This document shows, in pieces, positions 40,501 to 49,577 of a stretch of 64,000 nucleotides of DNA. The notes beneath the pieces are model-generated. The model was given only the letters and a program-made list of their open reading frames with translations. It was not told the origin of the DNA and did not search any database. This DNA is from Bacteroidales bacterium (GTDB lineage Bacteria; Bacteroidota; Bacteroidia; Bacteroidales; UBA932): assembly GCA_024693285.1 (NCBI GenBank), contig JAILLE010000038.1, forward strand, positions 124,001 through 188,000, written 5' to 3'. Position 1 is the stretch's first letter. Every line of letters starts with the position of its first letter. The translations under genes were made by a program, and so were the position numbers.

Positions 40501-42509
40501 TATTTGGAAATCACGCTGTAGGCTTCCCCTACTCCCAACTCACCGGCACGGGAAAGGTCAATGCAGCCTTTCTCCTTGTCTTTCAGATAGATCAGGACAA
40601 GACCGCGATTGTAATAGGCGTCACCCATGTAAGGGAACACGTTGATGGCCTTGGTGTAGTTGTCGACCGACTCCACGAACTTCGAGGAAAGGCAATAGAG
40701 GTTGCCGAGATTGAAGTAGATATACGGCACTCCGGGTAGTAGCTTGTCTGCGGCGAGCATGTCGTCAATAGCCTCTGAATAATCGTAGGTACGGCTGACC
40801 TGGTCACGAACCCTGGCCCTGGTGGTACCCTGGTCGTCCATCGTCAGAGTCTGGACGTTATTCTCAATGGAGGAAATGAAGTCAATCATCTCGGCTCTCA
40901 AGACTCCCCTGTTGAGATAATAGAAGGCTTTGTAATACTCGGAATACCGGCCTTCAGGAGGGGCGTTGACCGCGGCGTCAAATTGGTTCAAAGCCGTGGA
41001 GAATTGCTTTGACTGGACGCTGTAGAGGCCCCTGATAAACTGCCTGTCGGCTTCTGTCAGACTCTTCGGGTCTCCAGCCGCCAGGTAGGTGTCGCCATAT
41101 ATCGAGGCGTCTATCCCCTGCTCGAAACGAGGTTTCGGGATCGAGTCGGCGTTAGATATCGCCATATTGATCGGAGAATCGGATATGAACTTGTCTATCA
41201 GCAGGTTCTCATATCTGTGACGAAGGGCGACATTGCGGTTGTCCTTGGTCGCCGAGAGGCTGAACTTATAAAGCGGCCGCAGGCGGATGTTAATGTCACG
41301 GTTTTGGAGAAGCTCATTGTCGAAGCCTTTCTTGGCGAAATCAGCGTCAAGGGCTATCAGGGAGCTGTATTTCTTCGTGGTGTCAGCGAAAGAAGCCTCC
41401 TCGCTGGCGGTTTTCGCCCTATATTCCCGGACCTTCCGCTGGGCGGTGTCATAGTCCTGTTTGGACGACTTGGTCCGTCCGAGCATATTCTTCACATAGG
41501 AACGGTTAAGATACGCCTTGGCGAAGTCAGGATACAACTCGATCGCCTTGTCATAGTCGTCTAGAGCGTCCATCCACCGACCCATTTGGACAAAGTACGA
41601 GGCTCGGTTATAATAGGCCAGAACGTTGTCCGGATTGATGTTAATGACACGGTCCATGTCGGCCAAGGCGTCCTCGAAATTACCCACCTGGGCGCTGATG
41701 AGACTCCTGTTGTAAAGGGTCAGGGCGTTGCCAGGCTCCTCCCGGAGAACCCTGTTGAGATCCGCCATGGCGGAGTTATAGTCGTTGGACTCATAGAACA
41801 TCAAGGCCCTGTTGAAATAGGCGAAGGTATTCGTCGTGTCCAGGGATATTGCCTTATCCATATCGGCTATAGCGCCCTTGTAGTTCTTTTGAAGGGCAAA
41901 GACCCTACCCCGGCGGATGTAGCCCTCAGGGTCGAAGCGGTCGAGCGCTATTGCCTTGTTGTAATCCGCGAGAGCCTTGGTCGTGTCAGCCAGGAACAGA
42001 TATGAGGCGCCTCGGTTCAGATAAGCCGAAGGGTCTTTCGGTTCCTTTCGGATGTAGCGGTCAAAGTCGCTCACGGCGTTCTCAAATCTCTGTGCGAGGA
42101 AATAGGTGACGCCTCGGCTGAAATACAGGCCTATCAGCCCCGGGCGCAGTTCCATAGCCCTGTCAAAATCCGCGAGAGCCTCATCATATTTGCCTGACCG
42201 GCTGAGGGTTATGGCCCTGAAATGATAACCGTTAGTGAATACCGGATTGAGCCTTACAGAAGCGTCAAAGTCGCCCTGGGCGCCCCGGATGTCACCGAGG
42301 TTGTATTTGGAAATACCCCTGTAGAAGAAAACCCAACTATCTGTCGAATCCAAGCGTGCGAGGATGTTGAACTGGCTTATAGCGTCAGCGTAACGACCTT
42401 CGGACAAAGCCTGCCTTCCCCTGAACATGAAGGCATCCTTGTCGTACTGGGCCCGGCAGACCGTGAACAGTGACAAGAAAAGAAACAGGGAAAAAGCGAG
42501 CCTTTTCAT
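40479..42509 (-). CDS. Exported tetratricopeptide-repeat protein
   Basis: 676 aa from the ATG at 42509 (MKRLAFSLFLFLSLFTVCRA, signal peptide); the track start at 42566 adds an unlikely leader. At least ten consecutive TPR units with the classic pattern, for example YADAISQFNILARLDSTDSW, YDEALADFDRAMELRPGLIG, YKGAIADMDKAISLDTTNTF and FEDALADMDRVININPDNVL; a linker follows and then two more units near the C-terminus (FVESVDNYTKAINVFPYMGD). It is probably a periplasmic or outer-membrane scaffold for protein-protein contacts. No partner is evident except the co-transcribed MBL gene. Confidence 0.85.
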   Translation of the reverse strand: MKRLAFSLFLFLSLFTVCRAQYDKDAFMFRGRQALSEGRYADAISQFNILARLDSTDSWVFFYRGISKYNLGDIRGAQGDFDASVRLNPVFTNGYHFRAITLSRSGKYDEALADFDRAMELRPGLIGLYFSRGVTYFLAQRFENAVSDFDRYIRKEPKDPSAYLNRGASYLFLADTTKALADYNKAIALDRFDPEGYIRRGRVFALQKNYKGAIADMDKAISLDTTNTFAYFNRALMFYESNDYNSAMADLNRVLREEPGNALTLYNRSLISAQVGNFEDALADMDRVININPDNVLAYYNRASYFVQMGRWMDALDDYDKAIELYPDFAKAYLNRSYVKNMLGRTKSSKQDYDTAQRKVREYRAKTASEEASFADTTKKYSSLIALDADFAKKGFDNELLQNRDINIRLRPLYKFSLSATKDNRNVALRHRYENLLIDKFISDSPINMAISNADSIPKPRFEQGIDASIYGDTYLAAGDPKSLTEADRQFIRGLYSVQSKQFSTALNQFDAAVNAPPEGRYSEYYKAFYYLNRGVLRAEMIDFISSIENNVQTLTMDDQGTTRARVRDQVSRTYDYSEAIDDMLAADKLLPGVPYIYFNLGNLYCLSSKFVESVDNYTKAINVFPYMGDAYYNRGLVLIYLKDKEKGCIDLSRAGELGVGEAYSVISKYCEEEKN

Positions 42510-42538
42510 TTTAATTTTATAATAAGGGGTAAAATTCC

Positions 42539-42546
42539 TATTTTTG
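42539..42546 (+). promoter_or_regulatory. -7 element of the M28 peptidase gene
   Basis: TATTTTTG, with TTTA at the -33 position. It overlaps the first codon of the track ORF (42544), so that start cannot be used. A minus-strand TATCTTTG at 42561-42554 may serve the divergent TPR gene, giving overlapping divergent promoters. Confidence 0.45.
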
Positions 42547-42576
42547 TCAGTTGCAAAGATAAACATTTATCGTGCC

Positions 42577-43581
42577 TTGAAAACGAATTCGCTTCATTTT
42601 TTATTATATATATTCCTCATAACCGTCTCAGGGACGCTTCTAGCCCAAACCTCAGGGCCCAAGATGATTCCCTCTGGCAAAAACGCCGAGCGTATCATCA
42701 ATGTTGAGAAGCTCGAAGACCAGGTCACCTACCTGTGCGACACGTTGTTCAATGGCCGTGCCACGGGCACGTCAGGGGCAAATGAGGCGGCATTCTGGAT
42801 AGCGAGGAGGTTCCGTAAAGCCGGGTTGATGAAGATGGGAGGGCTTTGGAGCAGGTCTTTTGAGGTCGGAGGCCAGGTTGGCCATAACATAATCGGTTTC
42901 ATGCCTGGGAAAAGGAGCGGACTGAAAGAGGGATATGTCCTTGTGACAGCCCATTACGACAGCCATGGCAAGATAGCCGGATCGGTCTATCCAGGCGCTG
43001 ACAGCAATGCTTCAGGAGTTGTCGCGATGCTAAGTATAGCGGACATGTTCGCCAGAATGAAAGAACTGGGACGATCCTACGGGAAGAATCTCATATTCGT
43101 GGCCACAGACGCCCGGGAGAGGAATTCGCTGGGTGCGGAGGCGCTTTGGAATGATATTGTCGCTGGAGCCCTGAAGGATCCCATCAGCGGAGAGACGATC
43201 ACCCCGGCGAAGATACAGAACGTGGTGGTGCTGGACATTTTAGGCAGCTCTTTATCTCCTCTTAGAAAGGGACGCAAGGACTATCTCATTATGCTCGGCG
43301 GGGCCGGTTACAAGTACCAGCTCCAGAGGGCCAACGACGCTGACGGGCTTAACCTCGATCTTGGCTTCGACTATTATGGAAGCGAGGGTTTCACCGACAT
43401 GTTCCTAGCGAGAGTTGGTGACCAAGGAGTTTTCTCCAGGGCTGGAGCGCCCTGTGTGGTCTTCACATCCGGCATCACGATGAAGACCAACAAGCAGGAG
43501 GATAACGCCCGCAGCCTCAATTACAATGTGTTCAAGCGGAGGATCTTCGTGATATTCCACTGGCTTGAGAAAGTGCTTTGA
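42577..43581 (+). CDS. M28 family zinc aminopeptidase, exported
   Basis: 334 aa from a TTG start at 42577, chosen because the promoter covers the earlier TTG and because the sequence from here (KTNSLHFLLYIFLITVSGTL) is a good signal peptide. M28 metal ligands: LVTAHYDSHG (His), YPGADSNASGVVAMLSIADM (Asp), the catalytic-region Glu replaced in context by TDARERNSLGAEAL, VVLDILGSS (Asp) and GAPCVVFTSG in place of the usual His ligand region. It cleaves N-terminal residues of peptides in the periplasm. The ABC exporter gene follows immediately. Confidence 0.82.
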   Translation: MKTNSLHFLLYIFLITVSGTLLAQTSGPKMIPSGKNAERIINVEKLEDQVTYLCDTLFNGRATGTSGANEAAFWIARRFRKAGLMKMGGLWSRSFEVGGQVGHNIIGFMPGKRSGLKEGYVLVTAHYDSHGKIAGSVYPGADSNASGVVAMLSIADMFARMKELGRSYGKNLIFVATDARERNSLGAEALWNDIVAGALKDPISGETITPAKIQNVVVLDILGSSLSPLRKGRKDYLIMLGGAGYKYQLQRANDADGLNLDLGFDYYGSEGFTDMFLARVGDQGVFSRAGAPCVVFTSGITMKTNKQEDNARSLNYNVFKRRIFVIFHWLEKVL

Positions 43582-43583
43582 CG

Positions 43584-45434
43584 ATGAAAGGGTTTTTGAA
43601 TATGATGAGGCGCTACATCGCGCCGTTCAAGAAATACCTCTGGGGATCGGTAGTGCTGAACATCTTGTCCGCGGTGTTCAACATCTTCTCCTTCGCTATG
43701 ATCGTGCCTATGCTCCGTATCCTGTTCAGGATGACGGACAAGACCTACGTTTTCACCCCTTGGAACGAGGTGTGGAGCAAACCGCTGAAGGATATCGGCA
43801 ACAGCTTGATGCAGAATGTCTATTACTCCCTTGAGGCCAATATCGCGCAGCACGGTGAGATCAAGGTCCTGCTTGTCCTATGTATCTTCCTGATCGTCAC
43901 GACCGCGTTGAAGACGGCTTGCTATTTCGGCTCATCCGCCGTGATGATTCCTATTCGCACGGGAATAGTCAAGAACCTCAGGATGAAGATCTACAACAAG
44001 ATTCTCTCGCTCCCCCTCGGCTTTTTCTCCGAGGAGAAGAAGGGTGACATCATCGCGCGTATGAGCGGAGACGTGCAGGAGGTCGAGAACTCGGTCGCCG
44101 GATCGCTTGAGATGCTGATCAAGAACCCGATCCTGATCCTGATCTATTTCGCCGCGTTAATCGTGATCAGCTGGCAGATGACGGCCTTTACAATCATCTT
44201 CGCTCCCTTGATGATTTGGGCCATGGGAATCATCGGCAAGAACCTGAAACGCAAGTCGCTTGATGTGCAGACGTTGTGGAGCGACGTGATGTCCCAGGTC
44301 GAGGAAACACTTGGTGGACTGAGAGTTATAAAGGCTTTCATCGCTGAGAAAAAGATGTCCACCAGGTTTGACGGAGTCACCGAGGCGATGCGCAAGAAGA
44401 CCAGCAGGGTCACGATGCGGCAGGCTCTCGCCCACCCTGTCAGCGAGTTCCTCGGGACTGTCCTGATCACCATAGCCCTTTTCTTCGGCGGCACCTTGAT
44501 TCTAAAAGGCCATTCGATTATCGACGCCCCGATATTCATCTACTACATGGTTATCCTCTATAGCATCATAAACCCGATAAAAGACTTCTCCAAAGCAAGT
44601 TACGCTATTCCTAAGGGCATGGCTTCCATGGAGAGGATCAACAAGATCTTGGATGCTGACAACAATATCACCGAGGCCGCTAACCCTATCCCGCTGAAGG
44701 GTTTCTCCGACAGCATCTCATTTGAAGGTGTCAGTTTCCGCTATCCCGACGGGTCAAAGATGATATTGGACAACATCAATCTCGAGATCCCCAAGGGCAA
44801 GATGGTCGCTATCGTGGGCGCTTCCGGGGCCGGAAAGACTACCCTCGTAGACCTTATACCCCGTTTCTACGACCCCGAGTCCGGAGTTATTAAGATAGAC
44901 GGGACACCGATCAAGGATGTGCGGATCCAGGACCTCAGGAACCTGATAGGCAATGTCAATCAGGAGTCCATCCTGTTCAACGACACGATATTCAACAATA
45001 TCGCCTTTGGAGTGGAGGGCGCTACCTTGGATCAGGTCATAGAGGCCGCCAAGATCGCCAATGCCCACGAGTTCATTATGGAAAAAGAGGGTGGCTACCA
45101 GTTCGTGATCGGAGATCGTGGAGTCAAGCTTTCAGGAGGTCAGAGACAGAGGATCAGCATAGCCAGGGCTATTCTCAAGAACCCTCCTATCTTGATTCTG
45201 GACGAGGCTACCGCCTCTTTGGACACCGAGTCGGAGAAGATAGTGCAGGAGGCTCTGGACAGGCTTATGTCTTCAAGGACCACCGTCGCTATCGCCCACA
45301 GGTTGTCCACTATCAGAAACGCTGACGAAATCGTCGTGATGGACGAAGGGAAGATTGTGGAGAAGGGTCGGCATGAGGAGCTCATCGCCCTGAATGGCCA
45401 TTACCGCAAACTAAATGACATGCAAGCTTTGTGA
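43584..45434 (+). CDS. MsbA-like ABC exporter (fused membrane and ATPase domains)
   Basis: 616 aa from the ATG at 43584 (the track uses a TTG two codons earlier, inside the M28 stop). Six membrane spans in residues 1-330 (for example YLWGSVVLNILSAVFNIFSF, FLGTVLITIALFFGGTLI), then a nucleotide-binding domain: Walker A VAIVGASGAGKTTLVDLI, Q-loop NVNQESILFN, signature VKLSGGQRQRISIARA, Walker B ILILDEATASLDTESE and H-loop TVAIAHRLSTIRNADEIVVM. It exports lipid A-core or another hydrophobic substrate from the inner membrane. Overlaps the next frame by a few nt at most. Confidence 0.93.
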   Translation: MKGFLNMMRRYIAPFKKYLWGSVVLNILSAVFNIFSFAMIVPMLRILFRMTDKTYVFTPWNEVWSKPLKDIGNSLMQNVYYSLEANIAQHGEIKVLLVLCIFLIVTTALKTACYFGSSAVMIPIRTGIVKNLRMKIYNKILSLPLGFFSEEKKGDIIARMSGDVQEVENSVAGSLEMLIKNPILILIYFAALIVISWQMTAFTIIFAPLMIWAMGIIGKNLKRKSLDVQTLWSDVMSQVEETLGGLRVIKAFIAEKKMSTRFDGVTEAMRKKTSRVTMRQALAHPVSEFLGTVLITIALFFGGTLILKGHSIIDAPIFIYYMVILYSIINPIKDFSKASYAIPKGMASMERINKILDADNNITEAANPIPLKGFSDSISFEGVSFRYPDGSKMILDNINLEIPKGKMVAIVGASGAGKTTLVDLIPRFYDPESGVIKIDGTPIKDVRIQDLRNLIGNVNQESILFNDTIFNNIAFGVEGATLDQVIEAAKIANAHEFIMEKEGGYQFVIGDRGVKLSGGQRQRISIARAILKNPPILILDEATASLDTESEKIVQEALDRLMSSRTTVAIAHRLSTIRNADEIVVMDEGKIVEKGRHEELIALNGHYRKLNDMQAL

Positions 45435-45445
45435 TATTACAGAAT

Positions 45446-46102
45446 ATGAAGACAATCAAAAGAATAAAGGTCCCCGTGATAGAAGGGCTCGAGACCATGG
45501 GACTCCAGGAACTTGACCTGGTGATGGAAGAGAAAGCCGCCAAGTTTGCCGTTTGTGAGAACAATTGGCCGAAGGACGCCCCCTACGCCCCGGACTGCAA
45601 CGGCTCTGTGGCGAGGACAAAGACACATCTCGCGGTTATGTACCATGTCAGGGGCCTGGACTTGAGAGCCACTGAGATGGAAGACAACGGACGGAGCTGG
45701 GAGGACAGCTGCTGTGAGTTTTTCGTCTCGGATCCATTTGACGGCACTTACTACAATTTCGAGCTTACCTGCGTTGGTTCCCTTCTCGGAGCCAAAGGGG
45801 CCGGACGCTCGAATAGGGAAACCAGGGATCCCGCCCTCCTTCAGAGAGTGATACGACACAGCTCTCTAGAGCGCAAGCCGATGGTTGTGAACGGACAGAT
45901 CATAGGCTGGACAGTCGCGATGTTGATTCCTTTCGAGCTTATCGGGATCGATCCTGACAATCTGCCTGTCAGCGTGAGGGGCAACTTCTACAAATGTGGA
46001 GACCTAACCGCCCATCCCCACTTCCTCAGCTGGAATCCGGTAGGTGTCCCGAAACCCGATTTCCATAGGCCCGATTTTTTCGGGGAGCTTATCTTAAGAT
46101 AA
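45446..46102 (+). CDS. CBM9-like (carbohydrate-binding family 9-like) protein
   Basis: 218 aa from MKTIKRIKVPVIEGLETMGL (residue 6 of the track ORF). It resembles the Bacteroidetes family 9-like carbohydrate-binding proteins: beta-sandwich strands in KTHLAVMYHVRGLDLRATEM, SWEDSCCEFFVSDPFDGTYY, NFELTCVGSLLGAKG and GWTVAMLIPFELIGID, ending PDFHRPDFFGELIL. No signal peptide, so it may work in the cytoplasm or simply share the fold. A ligand is not known. It lies between the ABC exporter and VanZ genes and is probably co-transcribed with them. Confidence 0.72.
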   Translation: MKTIKRIKVPVIEGLETMGLQELDLVMEEKAAKFAVCENNWPKDAPYAPDCNGSVARTKTHLAVMYHVRGLDLRATEMEDNGRSWEDSCCEFFVSDPFDGTYYNFELTCVGSLLGAKGAGRSNRETRDPALLQRVIRHSSLERKPMVVNGQIIGWTVAMLIPFELIGIDPDNLPVSVRGNFYKCGDLTAHPHFLSWNPVGVPKPDFHRPDFFGELILR

Positions 46103-46109
46103 ACTTTAG

Positions 46110-46511
46110 ATGAATAAATTTAACAAAATAAGTCTCATTTTATTCCTGATCTACTTAGGTCTGGTGTTCTGGTGCTGCTTCGGTAATTTCTCGGATATGC
46201 CTGATATCCAACGGGAGATTCTTGGCTTTCCTACCGACAAGGTGGTTCATTTCGTATTGTTCCTCCCTTTCGTGACACTTGGCCACATGGCCATTAATTT
46301 CCTCGGGAAAACCTTTGGCGGCAAACTATGGCTGGTATTACCTGTGCTGATTGCCGGTATCTTGCTCGCTATCGGCATTGAGATTGGACAATCCCTCACA
46401 AGTTACCGCACCGGAGACGCCATGGACTTTTTCGCTGACGCCCTCGGCCTTTGTGTCTCAACTGTTATCACAATCATACTTGTCTTTATTAAAAAGAAGG
46501 CCTTCTCCTGA
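46110..46511 (+). CDS. VanZ-family membrane protein
   Basis: 133 aa with four hydrophobic segments: ISLILFLIYLGLVFWCCFGN, FVLFLPFVTLGHMAINFLGK, LWLVLPVLIAGILLAIGIEI and LGLCVSTVITIILVFIK. The VanZ-like core is PTDKVVHFVLFLPFVTLGHM and GQSLTSYRTGDAMDFFADAL. The family's biochemical function is unknown; the name comes from a glycopeptide-resistance accessory gene, but resistance is not implied here. The stop and the next start share one base (TGATG). Confidence 0.85.
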   Translation: MNKFNKISLILFLIYLGLVFWCCFGNFSDMPDIQREILGFPTDKVVHFVLFLPFVTLGHMAINFLGKTFGGKLWLVLPVLIAGILLAIGIEIGQSLTSYRTGDAMDFFADALGLCVSTVITIILVFIKKKAFS

Positions 46512-49500
46512 TGTTTAAAAGAACCCTGCTCACCATCGCTCTTGCCTTGGCTATTCCGGTCGTCTCACAAGCCCAGAAAGTCCAGGAATTCAAGGAGGCT
46601 CTGGATTCTATGCAGACTCTCCTTCGTGAAAGGACGACCGTAGCCTCGCAAATCAAGGCGAAGAAGATTGTGAAAAGGGACAACGTCCTTGACTTCTACT
46701 TCACGAACACTTTCGGAGATTACCCCTGGAGGGATTCGGACGTCAAGTGGTTCCGTGAGAAATTAAAACCTCTGCTTCCTGGAGACTGGTCAAAGTCCAC
46801 AATCGGGGATATCTATGTGGGTAACAATAAGATAGACTCTTATGTGATGCCCAAGACTAACAGCTCAGGCAAGCCTCGCACGGCGATGTTCAGGGCTAAA
46901 GACCACAGGGCACAGGCAAGGTTTATCACAAGGGTCGGGGAAGCTGAATACACAAAAGGTCTTTCGGGACGTAATATAGCCCTATGGCAGAGCCATGGCA
47001 GGTATTACGATGAGAGCACTGACCGTTGGAAATGGCAGAGGGCTCCGCTGTTCCAGACTGTCGAGGACATGTACACCCAGAGCTACGTGCTGCCATTCCT
47101 GATGCCGATGCTGGAGAATTCCGGAGCCTACGTGATGACTCCCAGGGAAAGGGATCCCCAGGTCCATGAGATCATCGCCGACAATGATCCCGCTTTCAAG
47201 CAGGGTCGTGGCGAAGGAGTCAGGACTGCAGGATTCTATTCTGAATCAGGCTCCTGGCATGACGCGGGAATCGGTTTCGCAGATTTCAAGGCGATTTACA
47301 CAGGCAGGGATAATCCATTCCGGGCCGGTACCGCCAGGCAGGCAGTATGCTTCGATGACGAGGATACCGACAGGTCAGAGGCAGTCTGGACTCCCGATAT
47401 TCCGGAAAGGGGCGAATACGCTGTCTATATCTCCTACAAGTCATTCTCGAACAGTTCCGAGAAAGCCCACTACACAGTCCATCATCTCGGTGGCAAAAGT
47501 GAGTTCCTGGTTAATCAGAAGATGGGTGGAGGGACATGGATTTACCTTGGTACCTTCGAGTTCGCCGAGGGAAGGAATGGCTATGTCTCTCTCGACAATG
47601 AGGCCCCAGAGGGCTATAAGGTGGGAAGCAACACTGTAGTGACTGCCGATGCCGTCAGATTCGGTGGAGGTATGGGGAAGGTTGCCAGAGGGCCCAAAGA
47701 CGCCGATCCTTCTGAATATACCCTATCCGGACTCCCCTCTTTCGCCGAGGGTTCATATTACTGGACACAATGGGCAGGAGCGGACTCTACCCTACTTGAC
47801 TTGCACGAGGGCGACTACACCGCTGACTTTGCGGAGAGAGGTGCCTGGGTCGACTGGATGTCAGGAGGTTCCAGGACCAATCCGCAGAAAGAGGGACTCA
47901 AGATCCCGGTCGACATGTCATTCGCCTTCCACTCTGACGCCGGGACTTTCCCGAATGACTCGATCGTAGGTACCTTGGCTATTTACACTCTTCTCGCTGA
48001 CAATAAAGACAAATATCCCAACGGAGAGAGCCGCTGGCAAGGAAGGTTGCTCTCGGATTTCGTTCAAACCCAAGTCGTCGAGGATATACGCCGTACATTT
48101 AATCCCAAGTGGACCCGCAGGGGCCTCTGGGACCGTTCCTACAGCGAGTCCCGGACAACCACGGTTCCAGGAATGATTCTAGAGTCCCTTTCCCACCAGA
48201 ATTTCGAAGATATGAAGTTCGGTCTCGATCCGACTTTCAGGTTCGCCGTCAGCAGGGCCGCCTATAAGGGAATCCTCAAATTCCTGAGCGCGAGATATGG
48301 CCATGAATATGCGGTCCAACCGCTTCCGGTTGCCTCTTTCGCCACCGCTTTCAAGAGTGTTCCGGAGCCCGGTAGAGCGACCACTGTGAGGCTATCTTGG
48401 ACAGCTGTGGCCGACTCCCTCGAGCCTACGGCCACCCCCACTGGCTTCATTTTACAGACCAGGATAGGTGACGGGGCGTTCGACGCCGGTAAAGAGATTG
48501 AGTTTGAGAGCGAGAACGGAAAGTGTTTCTATGATGTTACCATACAACCCGGGAAACTATACAGTTTCAGGATAATAGCCTTCAACGAAGGAGGTCGTAG
48601 TTTTCCTTCAGAGACCCTCTGCGCCGGTGTCCCGGACAGTGGGGACGGCAAGAGTGTGCTGGTAGTCAACAACTTCACAAGGCTCTCGGCACCGGTTTGG
48701 TTCGATTCCCCCGACTACGCGGGCTTCCTCAACCGGCTCGATGCCGGAGTCCCTTACATGCGGGAGATAAATTTCATCGGGGAGCAGTACCAGATAAGAC
48801 GGGAATTGCCCTGGATAGACGATGACAACCCTGGCTTCGGAGCTTCGTTCAGCGACCACGCGGGAACCATAATCCCAGGCAATACCTTCGACTTCGTGGC
48901 AATACATGGAAAGGCCGTTTTAAAGGCCGGATATTCCTTCCACTCAGCTAGTTCCGCCTCCTTTGAGGAATGGAGCGTACCTTGCGGGAACGATGTCGCC
49001 CTGGATCTGATTTGCGGGAAACAGGTCACTACCCCACTGGGTAACGGAGTTAAAGGAAGCCGTTTTCAGGTGTTCCCGAAAGCCCTCCAGAAGGCTATCA
49101 AGGATTATTCCGCAGCTGGAGGAAATCTGATCGTCTCAGGCGCTCACATCGGCATTGACGTATGGGACAAGATATTCCCGGGGCAGGCTGTGCCAGCCAA
49201 TGCCGAGCAGACAAAGGTATTTGTCGAAGATGTGCTCGGTTATCGCTGGGCCGGAAATTTCGCCTCCAGGATCGGCACGATAAGACCTCAGCGCAACAGC
49301 GTCCTCCCTCTCAAGGGAAAGCTCGTCACAATGGAATTCTGGATGGAACGGAACCCGTTCATTTACAACGTTGAAACCCCTGACGCCTTAGCTCCTGCCA
49401 ATGAAAAGTCTGTGGCATTCCTCCGTTACGGAGACACTGGAGCCAACGCTGGAATAATCTTTGACGCCGGAAAATACAAAGCAGTCAGCCTCGGCTTCCC

Positions 49501-49576
49501 TATCGAGGTAATGAAAAGCCAGGGGGATATTGACATCCTCCTGGCCACGATTCTGTCCAGCTTTGCCGGCAACTAG
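46511..49576 (+). CDS. Exported golvesin/amidase-like envelope protein
   Basis: 1021 aa with signal peptide MFKRTLLTIALALAIPVVSQ. It has the composition of Bacteroidales proteins annotated as golvesin C-terminal-like or xanthan-lyase-like. An amidase-like zinc fold is suggested by NIALWQSHGRYYDESTDRWK, SFAFHSDAGTFPNDS and ILESLSHQNFEDMKFG. A golvesin-like beta-sandwich is inserted at DTDRSEAVWTPDIPERGEYA through VVTADAVRFGG. A fibronectin type III domain (TVRLSWTAVADSLEPTATPT, FRIIAFNEGG) is followed by a C-terminal alpha/beta region (YSAAGGNLIVSGAHIG). It probably acts on peptidoglycan or a surface glycan in the periplasm; the true substrate is unknown. Confidence 0.75.
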   Translation: MFKRTLLTIALALAIPVVSQAQKVQEFKEALDSMQTLLRERTTVASQIKAKKIVKRDNVLDFYFTNTFGDYPWRDSDVKWFREKLKPLLPGDWSKSTIGDIYVGNNKIDSYVMPKTNSSGKPRTAMFRAKDHRAQARFITRVGEAEYTKGLSGRNIALWQSHGRYYDESTDRWKWQRAPLFQTVEDMYTQSYVLPFLMPMLENSGAYVMTPRERDPQVHEIIADNDPAFKQGRGEGVRTAGFYSESGSWHDAGIGFADFKAIYTGRDNPFRAGTARQAVCFDDEDTDRSEAVWTPDIPERGEYAVYISYKSFSNSSEKAHYTVHHLGGKSEFLVNQKMGGGTWIYLGTFEFAEGRNGYVSLDNEAPEGYKVGSNTVVTADAVRFGGGMGKVARGPKDADPSEYTLSGLPSFAEGSYYWTQWAGADSTLLDLHEGDYTADFAERGAWVDWMSGGSRTNPQKEGLKIPVDMSFAFHSDAGTFPNDSIVGTLAIYTLLADNKDKYPNGESRWQGRLLSDFVQTQVVEDIRRTFNPKWTRRGLWDRSYSESRTTTVPGMILESLSHQNFEDMKFGLDPTFRFAVSRAAYKGILKFLSARYGHEYAVQPLPVASFATAFKSVPEPGRATTVRLSWTAVADSLEPTATPTGFILQTRIGDGAFDAGKEIEFESENGKCFYDVTIQPGKLYSFRIIAFNEGGRSFPSETLCAGVPDSGDGKSVLVVNNFTRLSAPVWFDSPDYAGFLNRLDAGVPYMREINFIGEQYQIRRELPWIDDDNPGFGASFSDHAGTIIPGNTFDFVAIHGKAVLKAGYSFHSASSASFEEWSVPCGNDVALDLICGKQVTTPLGNGVKGSRFQVFPKALQKAIKDYSAAGGNLIVSGAHIGIDVWDKIFPGQAVPANAEQTKVFVEDVLGYRWAGNFASRIGTIRPQRNSVLPLKGKLVTMEFWMERNPFIYNVETPDALAPANEKSVAFLRYGDTGANAGIIFDAGKYKAVSLGFPIEVMKSQGDIDILLATILSSFAGN

Positions 49577-49577
49577 A

